In this document: piece after piece, positions 1 to 5,530 of the stretch
Numbering within the stretch: position 1 is the stretch's first letter
Layout: each line of letters begins with the position of its first letter
Source of the DNA: an uncultured Planctomycetaceae bacterium
Lineage (GTDB): Bacteria; Planctomycetota; Planctomycetia; Pirellulales; Pirellulaceae
Direction of reading: 5' to 3'
DNA length: 5,530 bases
Assembly (NCBI GenBank): GCA_937967755.1
Contig: CALBTA010000484.1
Location: 1-5,530, forward strand
Program-made: the position numbers and the translations under genes
The notes under the pieces: model-generated
Seen by the model: only the letters and a program-made list of their open reading frames with translations
The model's database searches: none
What the model was told of the DNA's origin: nothing

Positions 1-529
1 CTTGGGCGATGGATTCACTTTTTTTACCTTGGATGGTGGCCACTTCAGCGCTGGCGTAGTTCGTCAACCCTCGCGCTAACTCGCGCGAAGATTTGTCGCA
101 AATGGAAACCACGTCGCCTTTGTCGAAAGTTCCAGAAACTGAAAGAATGCCGATCGCCAAAAGGCTGCGGCCTTGCTCGCAAATGGCGCGGCGCGCGCCA
201 TCATCGACAACAACTGTGCCCCGCGGCTGGGCGGAAAACCCAATCCAACGTTTGAATGGGCTGATCGTCTTGCCCTGAGCGATGAACAGTGTGCCGATCT
301 CTTTCCCCGCGATGATATCCGTCAGCGCGGACGGGTTTCGGCCAGGGGCGATGATGACGTTTTCACCAGCGGTCGTCGCGATCCGCGCTGCCTGAAGTTT
401 GCTGGCCATGCCCCCTTTGCTGAGGCCGGTCTGCTGGTCTCGAACGAGCGCCTTAATCGAGTCGTCAATGGACGCCACGGTCGGAACAATTTTCGACGAC
501 GGATCGGCCGGATCGCCGTCGTACAGCCC
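1..529 (-). pseudogene. proB: Distal part of proB after the in-frame stop (kinase C-terminus and PUA domain), cut by window edge
   Basis: Translating on in the same frame past the TAA gives 176 codons with no further stop. The order is the family's: GLYDGDPADPSSKIVP, then QQTGLSKGGMASKLQAA, GENVIIAPGRNPSAL, IAGKEIGTLF and FKRWIGF. A C-terminal PUA domain follows, starting near RGTVVVDDGARRAI and running through SLLAIGILSVSGTFDKGDVVSI and ARGLTNYAS. The last residues lie beyond position 1; by comparison with usual ProB lengths (about 367-375 residues) only a short tail is missing. No second start with a ribosome binding site follows the stop, so separate translation of this part is not supported. 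Motifs and reading frame are intact, which suggests the stop is recent or artefactual rather than a long-decayed pseudogene. Confidence 0.85.
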
Positions 530-532
530 TTA
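530..532 (-). other. In-frame TAA inside proB
   Basis: The minus strand reads ctc tcg gat gtg TAA ggg ctg tac gac ggc gat, that is L-S-D-V-stop-G-L-Y-D-G-D. Both sides share the same frame, so this is a substitution and not an indel. ProB proteins usually carry Asp, Glu or Gln here; GAA or CAA would become TAA by one base change, whereas an Asp codon would need two. Confidence 0.9.
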
Positions 533-1078
533 CACATCCGAGAGAATAACCAGCAACTGCGCTTGCACCACGTTGGTCATCAGCGCCGCCAGGTGATCGT
601 TGTCGCCGAACGTAGTGGCCAACTCATCTACCGCGACCGTATCGTTCTCATTCACGACCGGCACGGCGCCAATCTCCAACAAACGCAGCAACGTGTTGCG
701 CACGTTGAGGTAGCGGGCGCGGTCGTTCAAATCGTCGGCGGTCAACAGAATTTGGGCAGCATGGCGGCCATGGCCCCGAAAGTGATGGTCGTAGGCCTCG
801 ATCAAATTCGTTTGCCCGATCGCCGCCACGGCTTGCAACCGGGCGAGGCCCTTGGGGCGCTCTGATAATCCCAAGCGGCTGATGCCGGCGCCGACCGCGC
901 CGGAGCTGACCAATACGACTTGCCGCCCACCGTCGAGCAGTACGTTCATTTGCTCTGCCAGGTTTTCAATCCGAGCGCGGTCCAACGTCCCGTCGGCCGC
1001 GGTCAGCACGCGAGTCCCCACCTTCACGATGATTCGCCGCGCGGCAGTGGCGACTTCTTGGCGGAGGAGGTCGGTCAT
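530..1078 (-). CDS. proB: Glutamate 5-kinase, N-terminal part ended by premature TAA
   Basis: Glutamate 5-kinase phosphorylates L-glutamate to glutamyl-5-phosphate with ATP in the cytoplasm, the first step of proline synthesis. The 182 residues match the amino-acid-kinase fold: IIVKVGTRVL with Lys19 near the N-terminus, VLVSSGAVGAG at 55-65, LQAVAAIGQ at 81-89, LLTADDLNDRARYLN at 111-125, VPVVNENDTVA at 139-149 and FGDNDHLAA at 157-165. The frame ends after LSDV, where family members continue into a G-L-Y segment; that segment is present directly after the stop. ATG at 1076-1078 fits the usual ProB N-terminus; no Shine-Dalgarno is visible upstream. As written, translation would lose the distal part of the kinase domain and the whole PUA domain, so this product alone is unlikely to be active. 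Identity is very secure; whether the stop is biological or a sequence error is open. Confidence 0.9.
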   Translation of the reverse strand: MTDLLRQEVATAARRIIVKVGTRVLTAADGTLDRARIENLAEQMNVLLDGGRQVVLVSSGAVGAGISRLGLSERPKGLARLQAVAAIGQTNLIEAYDHHFRGHGRHAAQILLTADDLNDRARYLNVRNTLLRLLEIGAVPVVNENDTVAVDELATTFGDNDHLAALMTNVVQAQLLVILSDV

Positions 1079-1183
1079 GGTGATGGTCGAACGGAGTCAA
1101 GGTCCTTAGCGAAGCGGGCATGTGCGATGTCTGGCAAAAATCATCGAAGATATCTGCCCCCCATTTTTTCAAGCTCCTGTAGC

Positions 1184-1227
1184 AATTGACGAGTTCACAC
1201 CTGTTTGCGGTTAGGATATCGTCAATT
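1184..1227. repeat. Inverted repeat, 9-bp arms, in divergent intergenic region
   Basis: AATTGACGA at 1184-1192 is the exact reverse complement of TCGTCAATT at 1219-1227, with 26 bases between. It lies in the 210-base gap between divergently transcribed proB (start 1078) and the small gene starting at 1289, a natural place for an operator or overlapping promoters. Each arm contains TTGACG, similar to a sigma-70 -35 box, but neither is followed at 16-18 bases by a convincing -10 box. The rest of the gap shows no gene, RNA or terminator that I can recognise. Confidence 0.35.
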
Positions 1228-1288
1228 CTCACAAATTGAAACGGAACCATCTGCTCGACAGACGCACGACACTTCGTGGGGGTAGACC

Positions 1289-1582
1289 TTGGCCGCCGAA
1301 TTACCTGACAAAGTTCGAGAGCAAATCCGGCGTGCCAAGCTGCCCACCAAAGGGGAAGTACCGTTTATTCCGAAACTGTCCACCAATCGCCAAGGAGACA
1401 GAATTATTTGTCGCCGAGAAGTTACTTCAGGACCGAAACGAGGTAAGAAGGGATTTGTAGACGAGCAAGATCGTATTTGGGTGCGAGACTATGCGCACGG
1501 AGATTTGCCCGATCATTGGGATGTGCAAATCGATGGTGGAGAAGATTATTTCCGCGTTGATACCGATGGTGTTAGAATATAA
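1289..1582 (+). CDS. Small protein resembling polymorphic toxin type 17 domain (putative toxin)
   Basis: The product has 97 residues and no signal peptide or membrane segment. Start is TTG at 1289, the first possible start after an in-frame TAG at 1283-1285, with a G-rich stretch (GTGGGGG, 1276-1282) as a plausible ribosome binding site. From memory of the family, the layout matches the polymorphic toxin type 17 domain: an N-terminal LPTKGEVPFIP (18-28), a middle KKGFVDEQDRIWV (53-65), the core HWDVQI (76-81) and a closing YFRVDTDGVRI (87-97). The W-D-x-Q core also recalls the colicin E3 RNase domain (EWDSQ), but I cannot show homology. Toxins of this kind normally sit at the C-terminus of long secreted proteins; here the domain stands alone. 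GC and codon use look lower than in the neighbours, consistent with acquisition. A 133-residue acidic protein follows after 38 bases. The gene is likely real; its function is an inference. Confidence 0.55.
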   Translation: MAAELPDKVREQIRRAKLPTKGEVPFIPKLSTNRQGDRIICRREVTSGPKRGKKGFVDEQDRIWVRDYAHGDLPDHWDVQIDGGEDYFRVDTDGVRI

Positions 1583-1620
1583 CCCGTACTTGATACTGCA
1601 TTTGACGCGTAGGTGATTTG

Positions 1621-2022
1621 ATGGCTGCGAACGAAGAGTCTATGGGTTTAGCTGCGTTCGGTACGTCCGGCGACTGGCAAGTCGAAATCGATCAGTCGAT
1701 CGACGGCCCCGAAGTCTGGCAACTGCAAATCGAAGGCCGAGCGCTGCTGATCAATTGCGGTATCTCCGGCGCAGACGTAGTCGTTCAGTTGCTCGGATTC
1801 TTAGACCGCCAGACCAACGGAAGCGCCTCCGACAGGTTCCGCATCGCGTCGGATACGGAAATCCTTCGCGACGATGAGTTCGGTGATCGCTTCTTCATCC
1901 ACGTCACCGGGAAGGAAGGTACGACGGTGCGCGCCTGTCTCGTGAGCGAGGACGTACAGCATCTTCGCCAGGCCATCGCCCAAGCCAAAGCAGAACTTGT
2001 GCGCGACCAGGTGCTATCGTAG
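1621..2022 (+). CDS. Acidic 133-residue protein of unknown family, possible immunity partner
   Basis: I do not recognise this family. ATG at 1621 is preferred over the adjacent TTG at 1618 because AGGTG at 1611-1615 gives a ribosome binding site at suitable spacing. The protein is soluble-looking: an N-terminal stretch rich in beta pattern (GDWQVEIDQSIDG, VWQLQIEG, ALLINCGIS at about 17-48), a hydrophobic VVVQLLGFL (53-61), a second beta pattern (DRFFIHVTG, TTVRACLVS at 89-109) and a C-terminal helix (110-128). It is markedly acidic: about 22 Asp/Glu against 11 Lys/Arg. Small, acidic, single-domain proteins directly downstream of a toxin domain are typical of immunity proteins, and the 38-base gap suggests co-transcription with the gene before it. 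That role rests on context and charge only. The 159 bases after it (2023-2181) show no clear gene or strong terminator. Confidence 0.6.
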   Translation: MAANEESMGLAAFGTSGDWQVEIDQSIDGPEVWQLQIEGRALLINCGISGADVVVQLLGFLDRQTNGSASDRFRIASDTEILRDDEFGDRFFIHVTGKEGTTVRACLVSEDVQHLRQAIAQAKAELVRDQVLS

Positions 2023-2181
2023 CGTTAGCCGCTCACCTCTTAGAATGTGCGTCTGAAAGATCTGCAGCGCAGGTTCCTTGAGCATCTTGGCCGCAAGCCG
2101 TAGAATGCCAGTGAGGCCGGATAATTCCGCCCCCAGCGCCTGCATTCCTTCCCGCCTGCTTCCCGGTTTGCCGCCGTCTCA

Positions 2182-3771
2182 ATGAGCGAACTTTTTCACG
2201 AGTGCGGCATTGCCGCGATTTATCATCTGCCGGGCGATGAGGTTAGCCCCCTGTGCCCTGGTAGCCCGGATCAGGCTTCGCGGCTGATTCCGCGGATGCT
2301 GCTGGATATTCAAAATCGCGGGCAGCTTTCCGCGGGCATCACCAGCTATCACCCTGATCGTGATCAATTGATAGATACGCACAAAGACATCGGCACAGTC
2401 AGCGAGGTGTTTCGGCTTTCGCATTCGGGCAAGCGCGAATCGCTAATGAACGAGTACGCCGGCCGGGCAGCGATTGGGCACGTGCGGTACGCCACTTGCG
2501 GGAAGGAAGACCGTAGCTACGCACAGCCGTTTGAGCGCCACCACTTGCAGAAGCACAAGTGGTTCAGCTTTGGTTTCAACGGGCAGTTGGCGAATTACCC
2601 AGTGTTGCGTGACGAATTGCTGGCCGGCGGCGACCGCCACCTGACGCGCGAGACCGACACCGAAATCATCATGCACGAGATCAGCCGTGAGTTCTCGGTC
2701 AACGACCGGCCCTCGCTGATCGAAGTGATGCGAACCATCGCCAAGCGTTTCGACGGGGCGTACTGCCTGACGTTGCTCAACGCGATGGGCGAGATGCTGC
2801 TGGCCAGGGATCCGTTGGGTATCAAGCCGCTGTGCTATGCCAAGGAAGGGCCATTGTTTGCCGCGGCGAGCGAGAGCGTTGCCCTGTTGAACGTCGGGTT
2901 TCAGCCGGAAAACATCAAATCGCTGCTGCCAGGTCAGGCGATTTGCATCGCCGATGGTGAGTTTACCATCGAGCGCTTCGCCGACTCGCCGCGCCGCGCA
3001 CATTGCTTCTTCGAATGGATTTACTTCGCGAACGTCGCCAGTACGTTGGATGATCGTAGCGTGTACCTTTCGCGCACCCGTCTGGGCGAAGAGCTTGCCC
3101 GGCTGGAGTTGCTCGATGGCAGCGTGCCGCTGGGCGACGACACCATCGTTGTGCCCGTACCCGACACCAGCAAAGCCGCCGCCGACGCGATGGCCCATGC
3201 GCTGCGGATTCCGGTTCGCGAAGGGCTAATCCGCAACCGCTACAGCGGCCGTACGTTCATCGAAGGGGGTGAAGACCGGCGCCGCGCGGCGGAGATTAAA
3301 TACACGCCGTTGCGGGAAGTGCTGGCGGGCAAGCGGGTGTTGCTGGTCGAAGATTCGATCGTTCGCAGCACCACCATGAAAGTGCTGCTGGGGCGAATTC
3401 GAGAATACGGCGAGGCGAAAGAGATTCACGTCCGCGTCGCCTGCCCGCCAATCGTCGCGCCCTGCTTCTACGGAATCGACATGTCAACGGTCGATGAACT
3501 CTTCGCCCCGAAGTTCTTAAAAGGCGGTCCGCTAACCGATCAGGTGCAAGCAGAAATGGCGGATGCGATGGGGGCCGATTCGCTGCGTTACCTTCCCGTC
3601 GAATCGATCGCCCGCGCCGTTGGTTTTGATCACGACCAACTTTGCCAGGCCTGCATCACCGGTGACTATCCCACGCCACATGGCGAGCGAATGTACCAGA
3701 TCGCACTTGATAACTGCGGGAACCCGAATGGTTCCCGCACCTACGAGCAGCGGGTGGAAGCAGCTCCATAG
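2182..3771 (+). CDS. purF: Amidophosphoribosyltransferase (glutamine PRPP amidotransferase), divergent variant
   Basis: This enzyme transfers glutamine-derived ammonia to PRPP, making 5-phosphoribosylamine, the first step of purine synthesis. The 529 residues hold an N-terminal Ntn-type glutaminase domain: catalytic Cys8 in ECGI, implying removal of a 7-residue propeptide; NRGQLSAG at 45-52; GHVRYAT at 99-105; FNGQLAN at 132-138; TRETDTE at 155-161; RDPLGIKPL at 209-217. A phosphoribosyltransferase domain follows: [13 protein letters not shown] at 324-336, [11 protein letters not shown] at 350-360 and the PRPP loop [12 protein letters not shown] at 387-398. Cys275, Cys428, Cys488 and Cys491 lie in [16 protein letters not shown] and CQAC, matching the four Fe-S ligands of the Bacillus-type enzyme. 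Oddities: usual HRGQ-E/D is NRGQLS, usual DDSIVRGTT is EDSIVRSTT, and about 13 extra residues lie between Cys8 and NRGQ. ATG at 2182 is chosen because it sets Cys8 close to the N-terminus; no Shine-Dalgarno is visible. Confidence 0.93.
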   Translation: MSELFHECGIAAIYHLPGDEVSPLCPGSPDQASRLIPRMLLDIQNRGQLSAGITSYHPDRDQLIDTHKDIGTVSEVFRLSHSGKRESLMNEYAGRAAIGHVRYATCGKEDRSYAQPFERHHLQKHKWFSFGFNGQLANYPVLRDELLAGGDRHLTRETDTEIIMHEISREFSVNDRPSLIEVMRTIAKRFDGAYCLTLLNAMGEMLLARDPLGIKPLCYAKEGPLFAAASESVALLNVGFQPENIKSLLPGQAICIADGEFTIERFADSPRRAHCFFEWIYFANVASTLDDRSVYLSRTRLGEELARLELLDGSVPLGDDTIVVPVPDTSKAAADAMAHALRIPVREGLIRNRYSGRTFIEGGEDRRRAAEIKYTPLREVLAGKRVLLVEDSIVRSTTMKVLLGRIREYGEAKEIHVRVACPPIVAPCFYGIDMSTVDELFAPKFLKGGPLTDQVQAEMADAMGADSLRYLPVESIARAVGFDHDQLCQACITGDYPTPHGERMYQIALDNCGNPNGSRTYEQRVEAAP

Positions 3772-3783
3772 CATAGCTGAGAG

Positions 3784-3885
3784 CGTGTTTTGAAATCCAA
3801 AGTAGCCTGTGCCGTCCGCCAATACGACCGGGATTGCTGCTCGGTTACGGCACGCGGAGCGTGCCTATCTACTATTTCAAACACG
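3784..3885. repeat. Compound inverted repeat between convergent purF and kinase genes
   Basis: CGTGTTTTGAAAT at 3784-3796 pairs with ATTTCAAACACG at 3874-3885 with one bulged T. After a CCAA bulge (3797-3800), AGTAG at 3801-3805 pairs with CTACT at 3869-3873, giving 17 base pairs in total. The enclosed segment contains a second, perfect hairpin at 3849-3865. The left half also carries TGTGCCG, resembling part of that hairpin, so the region may be two oppositely oriented copies of one element, the left partly deleted. It fills most of the 130-base convergent gap, which has no gene. Confidence 0.6.
3849..3865. terminator. Perfect 7-bp GC-rich hairpin, possible bidirectional terminator
   Basis: GGCACGC (3849-3855), loop GGA, GCGTGCC (3859-3865). 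It lies about 80 bases after the purF stop and 37 bases beyond the kinase stop, where both transcripts should end. There is no U-tract on either side, so it is not a canonical intrinsic terminator; it could instead protect 3' ends or be a dispersed palindrome. The motif resembles a recurrent intergenic element I recall from planctomycete genomes, which I cannot confirm here. Confidence 0.4.
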
Positions 3886-3901
3886 TTATTAGAGCACGGA
3901 G

Positions 3902-4987
3902 TTATCGCTGCACGCGGGCGGAACCGCCGGCGGCGAACGCTTCGACTTCCGGCAGCGATGCCATCGATACGTCGCCCGTGAACGTGGTGAGCAATGCCCC
4001 GTGGGCCCAACCCAGCTTCAATGCTTCCTCGGGTGTGCGCCCATCCATTAGCCCGTAGATCAACCCGGAAGCGAATCCGTCGCCGCCGCCGATGCGGTCG
4101 ATCACATCAAGCTGGCAGGTCGGGCTGACGAACCGTTGGCCATCGAGCCAAAGCACCGCCGCCCAATCGTGGCGGTTGGTCGAGTGAACTTCGCGCAGCG
4201 TGGTGGCGACCATTTTGATGTTGGGGAACTTCTCGACCGCCTGTTCGATCATGCCGAAGAAAGCTTCGGGATCGAGCTTGCCTTTGCGTTCCACATCTTG
4301 CCCTTGGATGCCCAGCCCCTTTTGCAGGTCTTCTTCGTTGCCGAACAGGCAATCGACGTGCCCGACGATCTGCGCGATCATCTTTTGACCTTGTTCCAGT
4401 CCGCCGATGGTGTCCCACAGTTTCGCACGGTAGTTCAAGTCGAACGACGTGATCGTACCCGCGGCCTGCGCGGCGTGCATTCCTTCCACAATGAGCGGGC
4501 TGGTGGTATCGGACAGCGCACCGAAAATCCCGCCGCTGTGAAACCAGCGCACTCCTTGGCCGAAGATACTTTGCCAGTCGAAGTCGCCCGGCTTCAGCAT
4601 CGCCCCGGCTTCGTTGGCCCGGTTGTAAAAAACGACCGGCGCCCGCACGCCGCCGCCGCGGTCGCTATAGACCGTTGCCATGTTCGGGCCGCGCACGCCG
4701 TCGTGCTGGAAGTGTTTATAAAACGGCCGCACGCCCATCTGGCGAACGTTAGTTTGGATCAACTCTCCAACTCCGTTATCAACCATCGCCGCCGCGATGC
4801 CGGTCCGCATGCCGAAACAACTAGCCAGGTTGGCGGCACAGTTGTACTCACCGCCCGAAACATGAACGGCAAAGTTGTTAGCCTTGCGAAACGGGATCGT
4901 GCCCGGGTCTAGCCGGTGTACCAATGCACCGAGGGCGAGGAAATCGAGATCAGTGTTGTCTGCAGAAGGGATGTTCAGTTGGGGCAT
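3902..4987 (-). CDS. kdgK: 2-dehydro-3-deoxygluconokinase (PfkB/ribokinase family)
   Basis: This cytoplasmic sugar kinase probably phosphorylates 2-keto-3-deoxygluconate (KDG) to KDPG with ATP, the last activation step before aldolase cleavage in hexuronate breakdown. The 361 residues show the family pattern: substrate-side GGEYNCAANLA at 45-55, SFDLNYRAKLW at 181-191 (an F-D-x-N-Y-R-x-x-L-W pattern typical of KDG kinases), NEED at 217-220, and the ATP/anion-hole motif DRIGGGDGFASGLIYG at 297-312, with Asp303 as likely catalytic base. Length is slightly above the usual 310-345. ATG at 4987 is the natural start; upstream bases give no clear Shine-Dalgarno. A SDR dehydrogenase of the same pathway lies upstream on the same strand, 126 bases away, separated by a large palindrome. 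Substrate is inferred from motifs and this neighbour; another sugar kinase of the family cannot be excluded. Confidence 0.8.
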   Translation of the reverse strand: MPQLNIPSADNTDLDFLALGALVHRLDPGTIPFRKANNFAVHVSGGEYNCAANLASCFGMRTGIAAAMVDNGVGELIQTNVRQMGVRPFYKHFQHDGVRGPNMATVYSDRGGGVRAPVVFYNRANEAGAMLKPGDFDWQSIFGQGVRWFHSGGIFGALSDTTSPLIVEGMHAAQAAGTITSFDLNYRAKLWDTIGGLEQGQKMIAQIVGHVDCLFGNEEDLQKGLGIQGQDVERKGKLDPEAFFGMIEQAVEKFPNIKMVATTLREVHSTNRHDWAAVLWLDGQRFVSPTCQLDVIDRIGGGDGFASGLIYGLMDGRTPEEALKLGWAHGALLTTFTGDVSMASLPEVEAFAAGGSARVQR

Positions 4988-5014
4988 GTTCGGAAGGATT
5001 CCAGTTGGTTCATT

Positions 5015-5092
5015 CGTTTAACCGCGCCCCAACGTGAAGCGCGTCACTTGGACGCATCCGACGCGCGCTCCCCGTTGGGTCGCGGTTAAACG
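5015..5092. repeat. 78-bp near-perfect palindrome between SDR and kinase genes
   Basis: The arm at 5015-5034 (CGTTTAACCGCGCCCCAACG) pairs with the arm at 5073-5092 at 19 of 20 positions; the one mismatch is C5027 against T5080. Inside the 38-base loop, AGCGCGTC at 5038-5045 can pair with GACGCG or CGCGCT within 5060-5069, lengthening the structure. On the transcribed minus strand it starts 21 bases after the SDR stop and ends 27 bases before the kinase ATG. No T-run follows. It could act as a terminator or attenuator, as a processing or 3'-end stabilising hairpin within one mRNA, or be a REP-like dispersed element. Confidence 0.7.
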
Positions 5093-5113
5093 ACGAGCGC
5101 GAAGATTGTTGCA

Positions 5114-5530
5114 CTAAATCGTCACGGACGAAAAACCGCCGTCGACCACGATATTCTGCCCCGTTACGAACGAAGACGCCAGCGGGGCGGCAAGCCAGAC
5201 GGCCGCACCGGCCAACTCCTCGGGCTTGCCGAAACGGGCCATCGGTGTGTGGCCGATGATCTGTCCGCCGCGCTGCGTGTAGCTGCCATCGTCGTTGAAC
5301 AGCAGTTTCATGTTCTGTTCCGCGGGGAAGAACCCCGGGCTGATGGCGTTGACCCGCACGCCTTGCGTCGCCCACTCGCGAGCGAGAAATTGCGTGAGGT
5401 TGATGACCGCTGCTTTCGCCGCCGAATAAGCAACCACCCGCGAGAGCGGAATCATCCCGGCCATCGACGCGATGTTGATGATGCTTCCCTTCCCTTCGGC
5501 CAGCATCATTTCCCCGAACACCTGCGAAGG
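5114..5530 (-). CDS. SDR-family D-mannonate oxidoreductase / fructuronate reductase, C-terminal part
   Basis: A short-chain dehydrogenase/reductase, 5' end outside the window; 138 residues are visible. Present are the strand with the catalytic serine ([11 protein letters not shown], Ser at visible residue 22), the catalytic YSAAK (Tyr35, Lys39), [11 protein letters not shown], and the C-terminal [11 protein letters not shown] typical of NAD(P)-dependent SDRs. The Rossmann glycine motif and the start lie beyond position 5530. The PGFFPAEQN stretch followed by [17 protein letters not shown] closely follows the pattern I recall for Bacillus UxuB (YjmF)-type enzymes, which interconvert fructuronate and mannonate, rather than KduD or gluconate 5-dehydrogenase. 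The KDG kinase downstream on the same strand supports a hexuronate role. Family is certain; exact substrate is moderately supported. Confidence 0.75.
   Translation of the reverse strand, partial: PSQVFGEMMLAEGKGSIINIASMAGMIPLSRVVAYSAAKAAVINLTQFLAREWATQGVRVNAISPGFFPAEQNMKLLFNDDGSYTQRGGQIIGHTPMARFGKPEELAGAAVWLAAPLASSFVTGQNIVVDGGFSSVTI

Noticed and set aside
530..532. Programmed recoding of the proB stop (selenocysteine or readthrough)
   Set aside because: Selenocysteine uses TGA, not TAA, no stem-loop after the stop is evident, and no case of recoded ProB is known to me.
322..537. Frameshift as the explanation for the proB break, with a 71-codon frame taking over
   Set aside because: The ProB sequence continues in the original frame directly after the TAA; the 71-codon frame is a different, non-homologous frame.
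173..865. 230-codon open frame on plus strand opposite proB
   Set aside because: It is antisense to the clearly ProB-coding strand, shows no family motifs and its Arg/His/Gln-rich composition is typical of shadow frames in GC-rich DNA.
1148..1155. AGATATCT palindrome upstream of proB
   Set aside because: An isolated 8-base palindrome with no partner or spacing logic; expected by chance.
1186..1217. Sigma-70 promoter TTGACG...TAGGAT for the gene at 1289
   Set aside because: The spacing is 20 bases and the -10 match is only partial, so I do not call it a promoter.
2120..2125. GATAAT as a -10 box for purF
   Set aside because: No -35-like sequence lies at 16-18 bases upstream; a six-base match alone is expected by chance.
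2443..3198. 251-codon open frame on minus strand opposite purF
   Set aside because: Antisense to well-conserved PurF motifs, low-complexity shadow composition, no recognisable domain.
4136..4912. 258-codon open frame on plus strand opposite the kinase
   Set aside because: Antisense to KDG kinase motifs; His/Arg/Val-rich shadow translation without a domain.

Overview
The window reads as ordinary chromosomal DNA from a moderately high-GC bacterium. The best guess is a planctomycete of the Pirellulales type, possibly from a metagenome assembly. The grounds are the unusual PurF variant (QNRGQLSAG in place of the usual HRGQ-E/D motif), mostly absent Shine-Dalgarno sequences, and palindromic intergenic elements of a style I remember from that group. 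This assignment is inference; no rRNA or marker gene is present.

Layout. Positions 1-1078 (minus strand) hold proB, glutamate 5-kinase, the first step of proline synthesis. Its reading frame is broken by one in-frame TAA at 530-532, yet the frame stays open and clearly ProB-like on both sides down to the window edge, including the PUA domain. Positions 1079-1288 are a divergent intergenic region with a 9-bp inverted repeat. Positions 1289-2022 (plus strand) hold two small genes 38 bases apart: a 97-residue protein resembling the polymorphic toxin type 17 domain, and an acidic 133-residue protein of unknown family that could be its immunity partner. Positions 2182-3771 (plus) encode a PurF-type amidophosphoribosyltransferase, first step of purine synthesis, with the N-terminal nucleophile cysteine and four Fe-S cysteines present but several motif substitutions. 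Positions 3772-3901 separate convergent genes and hold a compound inverted repeat around a perfect 7-bp hairpin. Positions 3902-4987 (minus) encode a PfkB-family 2-keto-3-deoxygluconate kinase. Positions 4988-5113 hold a 78-bp near-perfect palindrome. Positions 5114-5530 (minus) are the C-terminal part of an SDR dehydrogenase of the UxuB (D-mannonate oxidoreductase / fructuronate reductase) type.

How the genes fit together. The SDR and the kinase run in the same direction and make pathway sense: fructuronate to mannonate, then (after a dehydratase not seen here) KDG to KDPG. proB and purF are unrelated biosynthetic genes. The toxin-like/acidic pair between them has visibly lower GC in its first gene than its flanks and is the most accessory-looking part. 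The items most worth checking are the internal stop in proB, the candidate stand-alone toxin/immunity pair, and the two large palindromes.
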